The notes beneath the pieces were generated by a model. It did no database searches and had not been told where the DNA came from. It saw only the letters and a list, made by a program, of their open reading frames with translations. Positions 45,944-57,362 of a stretch of DNA of 64,000 nucleotides are shown here, one piece after another. Numbering within the stretch: the stretch's first letter is position 1; each line of letters opens with the position of its first letter. A program made the position numbers and the translations under genes. This DNA is from Cricetomys ansorgei (taxonomy: Eukaryota; Chordata; Mammalia; Rodentia; Nesomyidae), in NCBI GenBank assembly GCA_026225945.1, contig JAMJFZ010000320.1:13343501-13407500 (forward strand), in the 5' to 3' direction.

Positions 45944-46339
45944 AAAGTCTGAAATACAATTGTGAATAAATATAATCAAAAACAATGTATCCTAAAGTAA
46001 TTAATTCCCCGAGAAGCTCAGGTTTGAAAATGGGAATGTTCAAACGTGGGAAGAAAGGCCCTTCACCAGATGAGGGAGGCATGACTGATAAGAACGGAGA
46101 TGGAAAGAAGAAAATCCCACACAAGCCAAGGCAGGCTTGGAAACTAGAAGAGGAGATGCTTGCTGACTCATTCAGAACACGATGCTAACGGGAACAGGCA
46201 GCTTTCTGCTCTGGACAGCAGGCCCCGTTCAATGGACAAGGAAGACTAAGGACCTGGCCATCTAGAAAGTGGAGGACTTTTGTGTCAGAAGGAGACCACT
46301 AGGCTGAGCATCTTCCATAAATATGAAGCCACTGTAGCC
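45944..46339. other. Unique sequence, nothing recognised
   Basis: No repeat or exon is recognised. Confidence 0.55.
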
Positions 46340-46478
46340 TGATGCTTATATAAAATGACCCCTGGGTTTGAATCTGGCTCTAGCAACCAACCAAGAGCTC
46401 TATGGCTTCAGTAAAGTTACTTAACTCCTCACTCTCAGAGTTACCATAGAACAGATATAAAATGCTTTCTTTATATAA
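46340..46478 (+). mobile_element. MIR SINE
   Basis: 'cctgggtttgaatctggctc', 'taaagttacttaactcctca' and the following decayed 'agataTAAAATGC' stretch are in MIR order. Confidence 0.82.
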
Positions 46479-46575
46479 AAAAATTGCAAGTACTTTTAAA
46501 CTAGTGTTTGTTCAGTGTAATGTGGCCCAGGGGAGTTGCTGAAGAAATTGCAGTAGGTGGCCACTAAATGTCATG

Positions 46576-46832
46576 TATGGCTAGGGACGGGCCAGTCAGT
46601 AAGACGTTTGCTGTCTAGTCATGAAGACCTGAGTTTGGACCCTCAGTGTCCATATAGAAGTCCAGCACTGCAGTATACACATGTAATCACAGTGCTGGGG
46701 AGCCAGGGACAGGGAGATACTAGCGACTCGTTGACCAGTCAATTCATCCAAAAGTTTCAGAGACCTCTTCCCCTCCATAAAATAAAAGCAGAGAGCAATC
46801 ACCACACATGCATGTACACACGCATAAACGGG
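46576..46832 (+). mobile_element. B4/RSINE1 SINE
   Basis: 'catgaagacctgagtttgga', 'acatgtaatcacagtgctgg', 'gccagggacagggagatact' and a CA-rich end 'cacacatgcatgtacacacg' follow RSINE1 order. Confidence 0.78.
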
Positions 46833-47154
46833 TGGGAGGGCATTTATAGTAGTCCCATCACGAAGGGCCTCAGGTTTCTCAGAAGAAATACGGCTCTGCT
46901 GTCTTGGGTGAATATTACCCCAAGGGGATCATCTAACCTCCTCAGATAAGGGGCCAGGCCAGCACATTCATTTATTTCCAGTTCTCAAACAAATATAGGG
47001 AAATGCTGGATGGACTGAAACACCCAGAAAGGAAACAGCGATACCCAGGCTACATAAGAGGGGGGAAAAAAATGTCATGACTGGCTAGGTTCACTTTCCC
47101 TCCCCAAGCATTCTTAGATTCTAAATCAGGTGCGTAGACCAGGAGATGAGCATC
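46833..47154. other. Unique sequence, nothing recognised
   Basis: No repeat or exon is recognised. Confidence 0.5.
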
Positions 47155-47292
47155 TATTAGCTTCACTGGGGTGAAGAGGGACCACATCTTCTGCTTACTC
47201 TCAACTTGGTGCAGGATAGAGTAGGCATTCACAGATTTTATTCAAATAAAGACTGAATGAATGAATCAATAAATCAATAAACACATGAAGTG
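47155..47292 (+). mobile_element. L2 3'-end fragment
   Basis: 'agagggaccacatcttctgc', 'ggatagagtaggcattcaca' and 'gactgaatgaatgaatcaat' follow the L2 3' end including its AATGAATG tail. Confidence 0.65.
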
Positions 47293-47769
47293 AGATAAGG
47301 CTACTCTATCTATCCTAAGTCAGTCAACAAAGTATGATATCCTTGTACCTCATATAGAGAAAGAGAAAAATGGCAATACCCTGAGAGAGGTTCATTACTA
47401 GAGAGTTTCTCCCATCAGCATATCCAAAGGGGATCGAGCAACTGGTCTTGGTCAAACCTCCATGAGGAATCAGAATTGGAACCTCGGGCCTCTTAGCTCT
47501 TTCTGTGGCTCTGCTAAACACACTGCGAAATCAGTTACTCGCATAGACACAGGGAAGACAAATTCTGAAGTCCTCATCATGACTTCAATTTTGGAAAACC
47601 ATGAATTCTCTGAAAATTAGAAGCTTGTACTTAAACATATTTCAGACGACTGGGGACTAGTAACCCAACCTGAGAAGAAGAAACGACTTAGCACAAAGCC
47701 CATTTATTAATGCTGTATTGCATAGTACAACAAGCTTCTAGAACCCGCACTCTGGCATTCCTCGCAGTC
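47293..47769. other. Unique sequence, nothing recognised
   Basis: No repeat or exon is recognised. Confidence 0.5.
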
Positions 47770-48220
47770 ATGCTCGAATGGTTTGAATGGTGGCCCAGGT
47801 GAGAACATGCTCACACTGTGCCAGTGACCCTAGTTGGGGGGACAAAGGGCACATTTTCAGAGGTAATTAAATTGAGGATGTTGAAACATGATAATTCCAA
47901 GTGAGGGAGGGTAGACTCGAAAGCCAAGGAAATTTTTTCTTAAGACAGGAATGCATGAGAACCTGTAGAAGAGAGGTAATGTGAACATTCAGACTTGAGT
48001 GATGCATCTCCAAGTCATGGCCTTAGGAAAGGTTGTCAATCATCACCAGATGCTGGAGAGAGCATGGAATGGATTCCTCTCAGAGCCTCCAGTAAGAACC
48101 AACCTTGATTTTTCAGACTTACAAAGCTAAACTCGTGAAGTCTGTGGCACATTGTTATTTGACTAGAAAACTACTAAAGACTTTTTTATTAGCTAACAAG
48201 GAGACTCAAATACAAAATGC
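47770..48220 (+). mobile_element. MLT1-type ERVL-MaLR LTR
   Basis: 'gcacattttcagaggtaatt', 'aaattgaggatgttgaaaca', 'gagtgatgcatctccaagtc', 'tcagagcctccagtaagaac' and 'caaccttgatttttcagact' are in MLT1 order. Near full length. Confidence 0.78.
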
Positions 48221-48704
48221 ATGGTTCTTGAAGATGCTACCCTTGACAATTACTTGCATGTATACTTGTGTCAGGCATGACCATAGATGTTCTTGCTTTG
48301 AGAAGCTTCTCTAGTAACTGAGTACGGCCACTAGGAAATAATGGAGACAGGTCAATCTGTAATACAGCAGAAAGTGGCAAATGTCACAGAGGAAGAGGAA
48401 GAGGGTGGAGGAAGATTTAGCACCCTTTTTTTATTTCTAGGGTGTGGTATGGGCCTCTGATTAGGAAACACTTGCGCAAAGACCTGAAAGGGATAACATG
48501 ATCCACACTGGAATATGGCAGAAGCACGTTCCACATGGAAAGATTCTCAGGACAGAGACTGAGCAGTGAGTGACACGGTGGGGGTGGATCCTGAGGGCGA
48601 GAGGGAAAGAAGAGAATTTGTGGGGTGGTTTTTATGTTATAAGTACCAAGGTAAAGAGAATTCTCGGGAGAGGGGAAAATGCCACAATACGTTGAGAAGC
48701 ATCA
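48221..48704. other. Unique sequence, nothing recognised
   Basis: No repeat or exon is recognised. Confidence 0.5.
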
Positions 48705-48800
48705 TTCTTCGGGAGGCAGTATGGGTAGCCCAGTGGCAGAGAGCTTTCCTAGCGTGTGTAAAGCCCTCGGTAGATCTTTATCGCCATCAATAACAATAAT
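48705..48800 (+). mobile_element. ID-like SINE
   Basis: 'gggtagcccagtggcagaga', 'gctttcctagcgtgtgtaaa', 'gccctcggtagatct' and an ATAACAATAATAAAA tail match an ID-type tRNA-derived SINE. Confidence 0.72.
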
Positions 48801-48837
48801 AAAAGTAACTCTCTGGTTCTGTGCATAAAGAATGAAC

Positions 48838-49040
48838 TGTGGGGATTGGGATCCAGCTCAGCTGGTATAGAGCATGCTTTGCAGAGAGGAAGATGGAAGT
48901 TTGGTCCCGTGTCAAAAATGCCAGTCACGTGGGTATATGCTTGCAATCCCAGCTCTGCCAAATAGCATTCTTGAGACTGACATAAGCCTTGTCCTCTGGC
49001 CTTCCAAATACACTAATGCAAATGTGCCCATGCTCACATG
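48838..49040 (+). mobile_element. B4/ID_B1-type SINE
   Basis: 'gggatccagctcagctggta', 'tagagcatgctttgcagaga' and 'tatgcttgcaatcccagctc' give an ID-like head followed by a B1-like body. Diverged. Confidence 0.6.
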
Positions 49041-49043
49041 GAA

Positions 49044-49310
49044 GTTTGAATGAAAATGCCCCCCAAAGGCACATAGGATCTACTTTTCTGGAGGAAGTGT
49101 GACCTTATTGGAGGAAGCATGTCACTAAGGGAGGGCTTTGAGGTTTCAGGTGCTCAAACCAGGCTGAGTATCATTCTCTCTTCCTGCTGCCAATCCAGGT
49201 GTAGTGCTCTCAGCCCCTCCTGTAGCACTGTGTCTGTCTGCAAGCTGCCGTGCTTCCCACCATGATGACAATGGATAAACTTCTAATTTATAAGCCAACC
49301 ATGGACTTAA
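49044..49310 (+). mobile_element. MT-type ERVL-MaLR solo LTR
   Basis: 'gaatgaaaatgccccccaaa', 'ggaggaagtgtgaccttatt', 'gagggctttgaggtttcagg' and 'caccatgatgacaatggata' are the forward MT LTR. The 3' end is worn. Confidence 0.78.
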
Positions 49311-49958
49311 AAAAAGAAAACCATGGTCCACGGAGGCATTCACACAGAATGAGGATACTAATTAGGAAACCATGGCAACGCTCTAGACAAGAATTCACTG
49401 CATGCGGACTTAAGAGCTAATGTGCACAGTGATGAGAAATCAGCTTCCAGAATCATCTGAAGGAGAAAGTGGCAGGAATTTTGAAGAAGGATTAATGGAT
49501 CACTTCATGGTTCTGGGCTGAACACCTGGAAAGATGGGTTGCTTTTCACTGAGACAGGAAGACAATAGATTGGCAGTAGAGCAAAAACTTGAATTCGAGT
49601 CCAGTGTGCCCTTGGGTTATTAATTCACCCCAGACCTCACAGGAGAAAGGTGGTACTAGTTTAGAATTAAAACAAACCCCAAAACTTTTCCAAGGCAACC
49701 AAGACTGGCAGGAACTGACTAGGATACAGGGCAGAAGGGACTATCCTGGTCCCATGGACCAGCTGGGAAAGGACATGAGTTACATGGGCATCTATAAAAC
49801 TGTTGAACCATCTCGTGAAGGCTATGGGGTGATCACCCACTTTGGAATCCAGTGTTACACAAGTAGTTTCTTCATCTGGAACCCAAATTCTGTACAGATA
49901 AGGCCCATCTGAGACTGGTCTTTCTGTGCAATTCCCTGCTAAAGCTCACGAATTGTTA
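49311..49958. other. Unique sequence, nothing recognised
   Basis: No repeat is recognised. A 107-codon frame at 49589-49912 shows no domain and no conserved splice context I can support. Confidence 0.5.
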
Positions 49959-50090
49959 CCTGCATTAATCAGGGTTCTCTAGAAAAACAAATCTGACAGA
50001 ATGAATATATGAATATATATTCACATACATGTAAGTATATATGAAACATTTAATACATATTAAAGATAGATGGTAAATAGATTATAGATC

Positions 50091-50131
<41 letters not shown>

Positions 50132-50547
50132 CAAATATTTGCTTACAGGTTGTGGTCCAACGAGTCCAGCAACAGCTGTCTACCAACAAAAGGTTGAAGA
50201 ATCCAGTAGTTGTTCAGTCTGTGAGACTGAATGTCTCAGCTAGTCTTGAGTATAATGCACCAGAATCCTGAAGAAGTAGACTCTAACACCAATGAAGGAA
50301 TGGACTTGCGAGTGAGAGCAAGAACAAACAGGTAAAGAGAGAAAGCTTCCTTCTTCCATGCCTCCTATATAGGCTGCCAGCAGAAGATGCGGCCCAGATT
50401 AAAGGTGGATCATCCCACTTCAAAGATCTGTATTAAAGCTTATCTTCCCACCTCAAAAAATCCAGACAAAAAGTGGGGATTCCCAGGCACTTGGGATTTA
50501 GTTAATTCTAGATATAGGCAAGTTGACAACCAAGAATAGCCATGGCA
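49959..50547 (-). mobile_element. MaLR-like solo LTR with (GATA)n
   Basis: The plus strand reads backwards: 'taatcagggttctctagaaa', 'gcttacaggttgtggtccaa', 'aagaatccagtagttgttca', 'gaaggaatggacttgcgagt', 'tatataggctgccagcagaa', 'aggcaagttgacaaccaaga'. The family is well known in rodents but I am not certain of its name. About 10 GATA units lie at 50090-50131. Confidence 0.75.
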
Positions 50548-50704
50548 TTACCTTTGATGCAGTTGAGACCCATAACCACTCATCCCATGCCAGGGCTCCA
50601 TCTCTGTTATCTGAAGAAGCATTAGGTTCCCATGAAGGGCTTTGGAGACGCCTGTGTGAGTAACACAGATGAGGTAGCAATGCTTTAGAAACAACTAGTT
50701 AGAC

Positions 50705-51030
50705 ATGGCTAGGGGAGATAGGTCAGTCACAAAGTGCTGCTGTACAAGCAGAGAGGCCCTGAGTTTGACCCCCAGGAGCCACATTTTAAAAGACAGGCAT
50801 GATGGCATGTGCTTGTAATCACAGAACCAAGGAGTCAGAGAAAAGTAGATTCCTGAGACTTGCTGTCCAGCTAGCTTAGCCTACTTGGTGAGTTTCAGGC
50901 CAGCAAGAGATCTTGTCTCAAAAGCAGAAAGCAGTAGAGAGCACCCGAGGTGGTCCTGTGGCCTGCACATGCACACACATGCATTATGCACATACGCGTG
51001 CCTGCACACATAACCAAAAGACACTACAAA
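50705..51030 (+). mobile_element. B4/RSINE1 SINE
   Basis: 'ggctaggggagataggtcag', 'gaggccctgagtttgacccc', 'gcatgtgcttgtaatcacag', 'cctacttggtgagtttcagg' and 'gcaagagatcttgtctcaaa' give a clear full-length RSINE1 with a CA-rich 3' end. Confidence 0.88.
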
Positions 51031-51949
51031 CACACATTTAATGAAATAAAAAAAAAAATAAGTTCACAAGTACAGAGCAGGAGGAAATGGAGACTTGGCA
51101 GAAAAAGGACTAACACTCCTAACAGTTCAAGGCAGCCCAGATGATCCTTGTGGGGATGACTCCGACGCAGTGTCATCTCACCTTAGAGAAAAGTCTTGGG
51201 CCTAAGGAGGTTGAACTAGAATTTGCGATAGCTGGACATAAAGCAGCACGTTCAGTTTTCAGGGTAACATTTTAAAAACAGAACTGCAGGCACAAGAGGG
51301 GGGCTTAGGGAGCAGCAGCCAGAATACAGGACATTTCAAGACTGTGAGTTTGAGTGTGATGTCCAGGGAGAGGCAGAGGTGAGGTGGTGTGAGATGGAGG
51401 GTAGCTGTGCTGCCTTCACAGGGCCATGGAGAAAATGAAAGGCCCTAAGAGCTATGTGAACACTGTGCCAGCTAGGCGGTGCTCTGCGACACTAGGCGGT
51501 GCTCTACAGATGCTGGGCTCAGCTATTAAAACTGGAGGTCAGAACCCCAGGGGAGGGTTCAGATGTGTTCCATGTTGGCCCCAGGACATGGAGGGGAGCT
51601 TGAGGACTAGCTAGACTTTTGTTGAGAGTCAAGATAGGCTTTCCATAGACCCAGGGCCTTTTTTAAAAAATTAGGTAATTCCTCAAATCTAGAATCCAAG
51701 GGCTGGCCAGATGAAGGTATAATGGGGATGCTAAAAGGAAATCTCTCACTTAATGATAGGTTCTTTCTTTTGTTGTGTATTCATCTTAACTTGTCTGTGG
51801 CTCTCAGTCATCTGATCAGGTTTTCCCATTCTTCTGTGTGAGATCTTTAACCACATTTGTCCCATAGAAACATAACTCAGTTTCAGTTCCCCCAGTTAAT
51901 CAGTCAAACCACAGTAGCCTTCCTCCAGTGACAAAGTTATAATTATATC
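51031..51949. other. Unique sequence with a 20-bp tandem duplication
   Basis: No repeat family is recognised. A unit beginning ctaggcggtgctct is tandemly duplicated at 51472-51511 with a period of 20 bases. Confidence 0.5.
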
Positions 51950-52610
51950 ACTTCAATGAGTCACCAGGTGGAATTCAGAAAGGAGTTTAGACAGTGTTTT
52001 CCTGTTCCCCGTGACTCCTCAAAGGGCACGAAATCAAATAATAGCCAACAATAATAATCGTAGATCTCAGCAAACCGCAGTGTATGAAACTTTCTTTTGA
52101 GAACCTGCAAACAATATTAATTATCATTAGATAACTGATAAACACCACAATGATGAGTTGTTCTTGCTATGGTAAAATAATTGAGATGATAATTAGGCAT
52201 AATTAGCGTTATTATGAGTCAATCATATTTCCATGAAAAGAAAACATATTTGGCTAAGAGGATATAATTTTGTCATTGGTACTGTTCAAATTCTTTCTGG
52301 TTCAGCTAGGTCACCCATTGTATTTGCCAATCAATTATTTTAGAGATGACTGGAGATTTCCATTTTAATAAAAGCCCATTTCAGCAGAGCTTTTAGAGGC
52401 CTTTCTCTCTGATGCAGCTGAAATCTTTTCACTAGCTCCCGCTGTCGCACTAACCCACACACCTCATGACTGTTTGCCCATGTCACGGTGAAGACCACAA
52501 CCTGAAACGGCCGTAACAAGATGAAGACAGTTCGCACAAGGAAGTGTCCTTCATCTTCTCCGTTTAATATCGCACTGTAGCAGGGGAGGGTTTGGAGCAA
52601 TATTTTATCA
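51950..52610. promoter_or_regulatory. Candidate conserved noncoding element
   Basis: A 660-base repeat-free block. The left half is dense in homeodomain cores (attaattatcatt, gataattaggcataattag, caatcaattatttt). The right half has balanced composition with several CGs (cacggtgaag, aaacggccgtaac, ttcgcac). This mix resembles developmental enhancers. Conservation is inferred. Confidence 0.4.
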
Positions 52611-52640
52611 TAAAAAATATCATCTGCATTTTCTTACATT

Positions 52641-52645
52641 ATCAT

Positions 52646-52688
<43 letters not shown>

Positions 52689-52713
52689 TTGGATTTTTTT
52701 TTTTTTTTTTTTT
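52641..52713. repeat. (TTTA)n and poly-T
   Basis: About 12 TTTA units are followed by a T run of about 20. It is the reverse complement of the A-rich tail of the B1 next to it. Confidence 0.95.
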
Positions 52714-52853
52714 GGAGACAGGATTTCTCTGTTGTAACTCTGGCTGTCCTGGGACTCACTCTGTAGACCAGGATGGCCTGAAACTCATAGAGATCTTCCT
52801 GCCTCTGCCTCCAGAGTTGGGGGATTAAAGGTGTGCATCACCACTGCCTGGCT
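52714..52853 (-). mobile_element. B1 SINE, young copy 3
   Basis: Full-length B1 on the minus strand: 'gcacacctttaatcccccaa', 'gagtttcaggccatcctgg' and the shared variant 'gagttacaacagagaaa'. Its tail forms the T run and TTTA array. Confidence 0.94.
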
Positions 52854-54364
52854 ACAAAGGAATTCTTAAGCTCCTGGTAGAAAAAGTAGGGAGGTGGTTC
52901 TTTATGTCATAAATGAAGACATAGAGACACACCTTTGGGTGAAATTCAGCATCTGAGTCATGGAAGTAAATACAGGGAGTGAGAATAAACAAGGAGACAC
53001 CCCAATCTGTGATTTAAGTCCTGGGGATATACTAAGCCACACTGATAAAAGTCAAAGAAAGCAAATGTGTTGTGTTTAAAATGTAAAACAGAATGAGGTT
53101 CTCTACAAGGACAGGGACATGCTTCTTTGAAAATATTCTTGTTCTGCTGGAGACATAAAAGGAGGAAATAGAGAAGCCACCCGCCATAGCTGTGGTCACA
53201 ACAGTGACTGTGGCATAAAGAACACAAAACAAGGACAAGTGTTTGAACCACAGTAGGAAATTGGACTTTTAGTTCCTTGGTGACATTGTTATCCTGGGGG
53301 TAGGATTAAGGTTTCCTATAAAATTTTATGATAGGGAAAATGAAAATGTCATATACATTAAAAACTTGGAAAGCAATGTTTTCTAGAGAATCCTCAAGAG
53401 GCCAAAAATGCCCTCAGATGTAAATTCTAATGAAGACAAGGCATCACACTTCAGATGATCTAAAATGGTACGGTAAGAGTTGGCGCAAAAAAAAGGGGGG
53501 GAAAAACTCTAACTACAGGTACTCAAGGTTGGATACCAGCGGTTGTGCAGCTCTCTACAGATCTCAATGTATTTATCAATAATTTATTAGGAAAATGTCA
53601 AAATGTCCTTGTCAGGAAGGTACCTGGGATAATGGTACTTGTTTTTAAAGATGATTCATGCAAGAGGCTGCGAAATGAGAGTCAGGTGTCGGCGGCACGC
53701 TTCCAACCTTCCATCTAGCCTCACATTTAACAACCGTGGGACAGGAATCCAGGGGAGTGGCAGCTGAAAACGGCTCCTTTAAATGGGCATCCTTCCGAAG
53801 TGAGATGCAGATGAGATCCAGTTTTGTGACTGACACATGTTGGCCTCGTCCTGTGGCTGAAGACCCTAAACAATATGCTGTGGCTCCTTTGTGCCATCAC
53901 CCCCCGGATGATCATCATATTGTCTCACTGTTTCTATGAGGTTAATATTTTTACCTCTGTTGTCTCTTATGTTTCTAACTGTCATCTTTTCACCTTAATA
54001 AACTGTAGGGATGTGGTTGTGACATAATGGGATGACTTTTACACACACACAGGAGAGTGTGCGGCGTGAGAGAAGTCTTCTTCAAAGGCACTGCAGAAAC
54101 ACATGGGCTCCAGTTTCTGAGCAACTTAAGGGGCTTAAGTGAGAAGCCTGCCTCTCCATGTGTGAAGGACCATATTCATTGGAAATAGAATTCCTGGAAT
54201 AGATGGTTAAAAACATGTTATTTCTTGGTTTTCCCTTGTGTATCCAGTCATCAGTACTGTTAGTAATTTTGGTAAGAATATTACTTCTTCGTTGTCATAC
54301 TCCTACTAAGTAAACACCTCCTAGTGATCAGAGGGCACCATATTATCTTATAAAATTAGACTAT
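52854..54364. other. Unique sequence, nothing firm recognised
   Basis: An A run followed by a G run lies at about 53487-53503. The part at 53640-53960 is repeat-free with balanced composition and overlapping short frames on both strands. It may be constrained, but I can name nothing. Confidence 0.45.
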
Positions 54365-54510
54365 CCTGGCATTCACTCATTCGTTTGCCATTCATCTATC
54401 CTTCACTACGTGTTATGTGTTCCAGCCACTACAATAGCTAGCTACTGGTGGTGTGTCCATAAATAAAAAATAAAGTTTACCTTGAAGAAACTTACAATTT
54501 AATGGTAGTA
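54365..54510 (-). mobile_element. L2 3'-end fragment
   Basis: 'attcactcattcgtttgcca', 'ttccagccactacaatagct' and 'ccttgaagaaacttacaatt' follow the reverse complement of the L2 end. Confidence 0.6.
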
Positions 54511-54679
54511 TTTGGTTCAAAATCTTATTCACCAACATTTGTGAAAATAAGATGAACACATGCAGTCAACTCCACTGTACCACATTTTTATTAATCATTG
54601 AGCTTAATAATAAAGGGACCTAAGTAATATGGTTATGTTTTAGCCCTCTCTAGAGGTCTTCTTCTCTTTTTGTCCTTCT
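54511..54679. other. Unique AT-rich sequence
   Basis: No repeat or exon is recognised. Confidence 0.5.
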
Positions 54680-54820
54680 TTGATTCTGGAGGCAGAGTCT
54701 CTACTCTGTGGTCAAGGGTAGGCTGGAATGCATGGTAGCCCAGGCTTCCTCTCAACTCATTATTCTCCTGCCTCAGCCTCCCCACAGCCTCCAGCTGTGT
54801 ACCACTATCGCATTTCGAAG
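54680..54820 (-). mobile_element. Old B1-like SINE
   Basis: 'catggtagcccaggcttcct' and 'ctcctgcctcagcctcccca' are the reverse complement of a 7SL-derived monomer. Old, without the young-copy variant. Confidence 0.65.
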
Positions 54821-55354
54821 CCATGTCAAAGTTCCTTCAGCAATGTGATTTGAGATTTACAAAGCATCAAGATACCCACTGTGTATAAGACAAGCTTTTA
54901 ATTCCTTGTCCTAAGCAATAGAGATGCTGGAAGAATACAAATATCCAAAATCAAAGTTGAGGAACGAAATACAGAAATTCAAAGGAGACATGACAGAACG
55001 GACGGGATGCCAAAAGATCCTTAGAGGAAAAAGCATCTTATTTCTGGCACGACATATTCCAGAAGCATTAATTGTAGTTCAAGTTTGATGTTAAATTTTT
55101 CAGATGAATAATTAATTGGGTAAAAGATTCTCACCTTAGGCCAATGCTTATATTTACTCATGTAAATAGAAAATGAAGAAATCCTGAAGAATTGGCTGAT
55201 TCCTCATTATAATCTGCATTTATGGAGTGTTGTTAACTGTTGACATCAGTACCAGACTAACACTATCGACTTACTTACAGTTCTAATTTTAAGAGGAGAA
55301 GAATTGTATTCAATCACAAATGTCGCATGGAAAGTATGAGTCAGTACAAAGTAC
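54821..55354. other. Unique AT-rich sequence
   Basis: No repeat or exon is recognised. Confidence 0.5.
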
Positions 55355-55438
55355 TACAGGACTGAGGAGTAGGTCAGTGGTTGAGCGTGTATCTATCATT
55401 TATGAAGCCCTGAGTTCAATCTCCAGCAACTTCCACCC
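55355..55438 (+). mobile_element. ID-like SINE
   Basis: 'actgaggagtaggtcagtgg', 'ttgagcgtgtatctatcat' and 'ctgagttcaatctccagcaa' match an ID-type tRNA-derived SINE with A- and B-box positions. Confidence 0.75.
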
Positions 55439-55446
55439 TCTAAAAT

Positions 55447-55673
55447 CAGTGGTTCTTAGTCTGTGTGTCACAACTCCTTTGGAGGCCAGATGGCCCTTTC
55501 ACAGGGTCACCCGAGACCATCTGCATATCAGATATTTACATTATGATTCATAACAGTAGCAAAATTATAATTATGAGGTAGCAACAAAAATAATGTTATG
55601 GTTGGGCGTCGTCACAGCATGAGCAATTGTGTTAAAGGATCGAAGCATTAGGAAGTTGAGGACCACTGCTGTA
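55447..55673 (+). mobile_element. URR1-like hAT-Charlie MITE
   Basis: Starts with the terminal sequence 'cagtggttcttagtctgtgt' and ends with 'agttgaggaccactg', imperfect terminal inverted repeats. Inside are 'ggccctttcacagggtcacc', 'tatttacattatgattcata', 'cagtagcaaaattataatta' and 'tgaggtagcaacaaaaataa'. This is a nearly complete rodent URR1 element of about 227 bases. It cannot encode a transposase. Confidence 0.88.
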
Positions 55674-56760
55674 AATTAAGTCTATATCATGGAAGCATGG
55701 GAAATAAGAACAAATGAATTTGAGATTACAATAATTATTTGTTTCATTGTGGTCAGCTCTATGTCTCTATGCCCAGTAAGTACTGGTAGCTATCAACTCC
55801 TGCCCCCCTCAAATAAGTTGCCTGAGGCTATCTGTGAAAGTTATTCACTATCTCTATGACCCAGAAAACCCACAAAACCATGCAAATCAAATCTTCGTGT
55901 TTGCTTTGTGAAACTTGTTAGGGTTTAGAGCTCTTGTATTGAAGTCCTTGGTGTCCAGTTGACAGTGCTGAGAGGCGATGGAACTATTAAGAGTGGACCC
56001 TTCTAGAAGGTCATTTAAATTCATTAATCTTGGATATTTTGTCACAGAGACAGTTATCTGAATAACCCATAAATCTATGACATTATTAGGCTTTTGTTGA
56101 TATGCATGACTAAAATGCAGCCAGTTAAAAGAAGCAACTTATGACTAGCCTTGCATCAATACAATAGCAGAAATTGGCAGTGTGTCCAGGCCAGATAATA
56201 GGGTTGGATACAGGGAAGACGACCTAAGTACCACATTTTAGTTGCATGTGGCTAAAAGGCAAAAGGTACGCCTGAACCTTTTAGGATCTGGTGTGTTTGA
56301 CCTTTTGACGTTGTAACATAAAATTGTTACTTATAGAAGTCACACTACGGAGCTGTGTAATCAATTTCCAGGAAATAACTGGAAACAGTCTCATAATGTT
56401 TAAAATATATTTACAATTTTGTGTTGGGATGCATTCATAGTTATCCCTGGATGCATGCTGCCCTTGGGCTGCAGGGTGGACTCACCCGCTAGATACAGGT
56501 TTAAGATGTGTATGCTCCCTGGTCATTGAGCACAGCTAGGTGAACAAAGTGCTCATGATGGGCCACGGGATTTACAAAGCTCATGACCGAATTAGCCCTG
56601 GACTGGTCTGTGCCATCACGTTAGGACTCTCCTCACTAAAAAGGAACATATTGTTTCTGAAGCAGAAGAGGAAATAAACAGAAGAAAGGGGCATCCCGGA
56701 AGGAGCTGGGGAAACTAAAAGGTGAGGCAGCAATAAATTCAGCACAAAATAAACATAAAG
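55674..56760. other. Unique sequence, nothing recognised
   Basis: No repeat or exon is recognised. The AT-rich part at about 56000-56170 is repeat-free. Confidence 0.5.
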
Positions 56761-56763
56761 AAA

Positions 56764-56845
56764 CAGTAGTAGTAGTAGTAGTCCTTACCATGGACCAGGC
56801 ACTTCGCTAAGTATTGGAGACATAAAAATTGATGTCTATTGTTTT
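56764..56845 (-). mobile_element. (AGT)n and L2 3'-end fragment
   Basis: Five AGT units are followed by 'ggaccaggcacttcgctaag' and 'tattggagacataaaaattg', the reverse complement of the L2 end. Confidence 0.6.
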
Positions 56846-56849
56846 TTGG

Positions 56850-57006
56850 GGGTTTTTGTTGTTGTTGTTTTAGATAAGGTCTTATTCTGCATCTCTGGCT
56901 AGCCTAGAATTTGCTATGTAGATCATACTGTCCTCAAACTCTCAGAGATCTCCCAGTCTCTGCCTCAGGAGTGCTGGGATGAAAGGTGCATGCCACCATA
57001 CCCAGT
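56850..57006 (-). mobile_element. Old B1 SINE
   Basis: A GTTTTTTG/TTG-rich start is the reversed A-rich tail. Then come 'ttagataaggtcttattctg', 'ctatgtagatcatactgtcc' and 'gtgctgggatgaaaggtgca', a B1 read backwards. Confidence 0.82.
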
Positions 57007-57229
57007 TTAATAAAACTTTTTAATTAGTCTCCAAGAATTAATAGACCAGAACACTAATAATTTAAATGATAAAATTCGTGTGGTAGAACATATCGAAAAC
57101 AGAGTTCTGATGCACTCTAAGACACAATGTATGCACATATAAAGAACACTAAATGGAGTAAGTGCATTGTGTGTATATCCACAAACACACACAAAGCCAC
57201 AGATGCATATATACATAATAATAATTACA
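57007..57229. other. Unique sequence, nothing recognised
   Basis: No repeat or exon is recognised. Confidence 0.5.
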
Positions 57230-57362
57230 GAAGAAGAGGTTATGAATTTGAAAAAGAACTGGGGAAGAAAGGGAGGAGTTGGAACGAGGAGTGGGAGGGG
57301 TAGACTGATATAAATATGTTATGCATGAATAAAATTACCAAAAAACAAAAAATAAATTTTAA
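57230..57362 (+). mobile_element. L1 3'-end fragment
   Basis: 'gaggttatgaatttgaaaaa' followed by a purine-rich 'gaacgaggagtgggaggggt' stretch and an A-rich end resembles a 5'-truncated rodent L1 tail. Confidence 0.5.

Noticed and set aside
45638..46124. Frames of 115 and 122 codons with serine/proline/leucine runs
   Set aside because: They arise from the GGAA/GGGA tract read on the minus strand.
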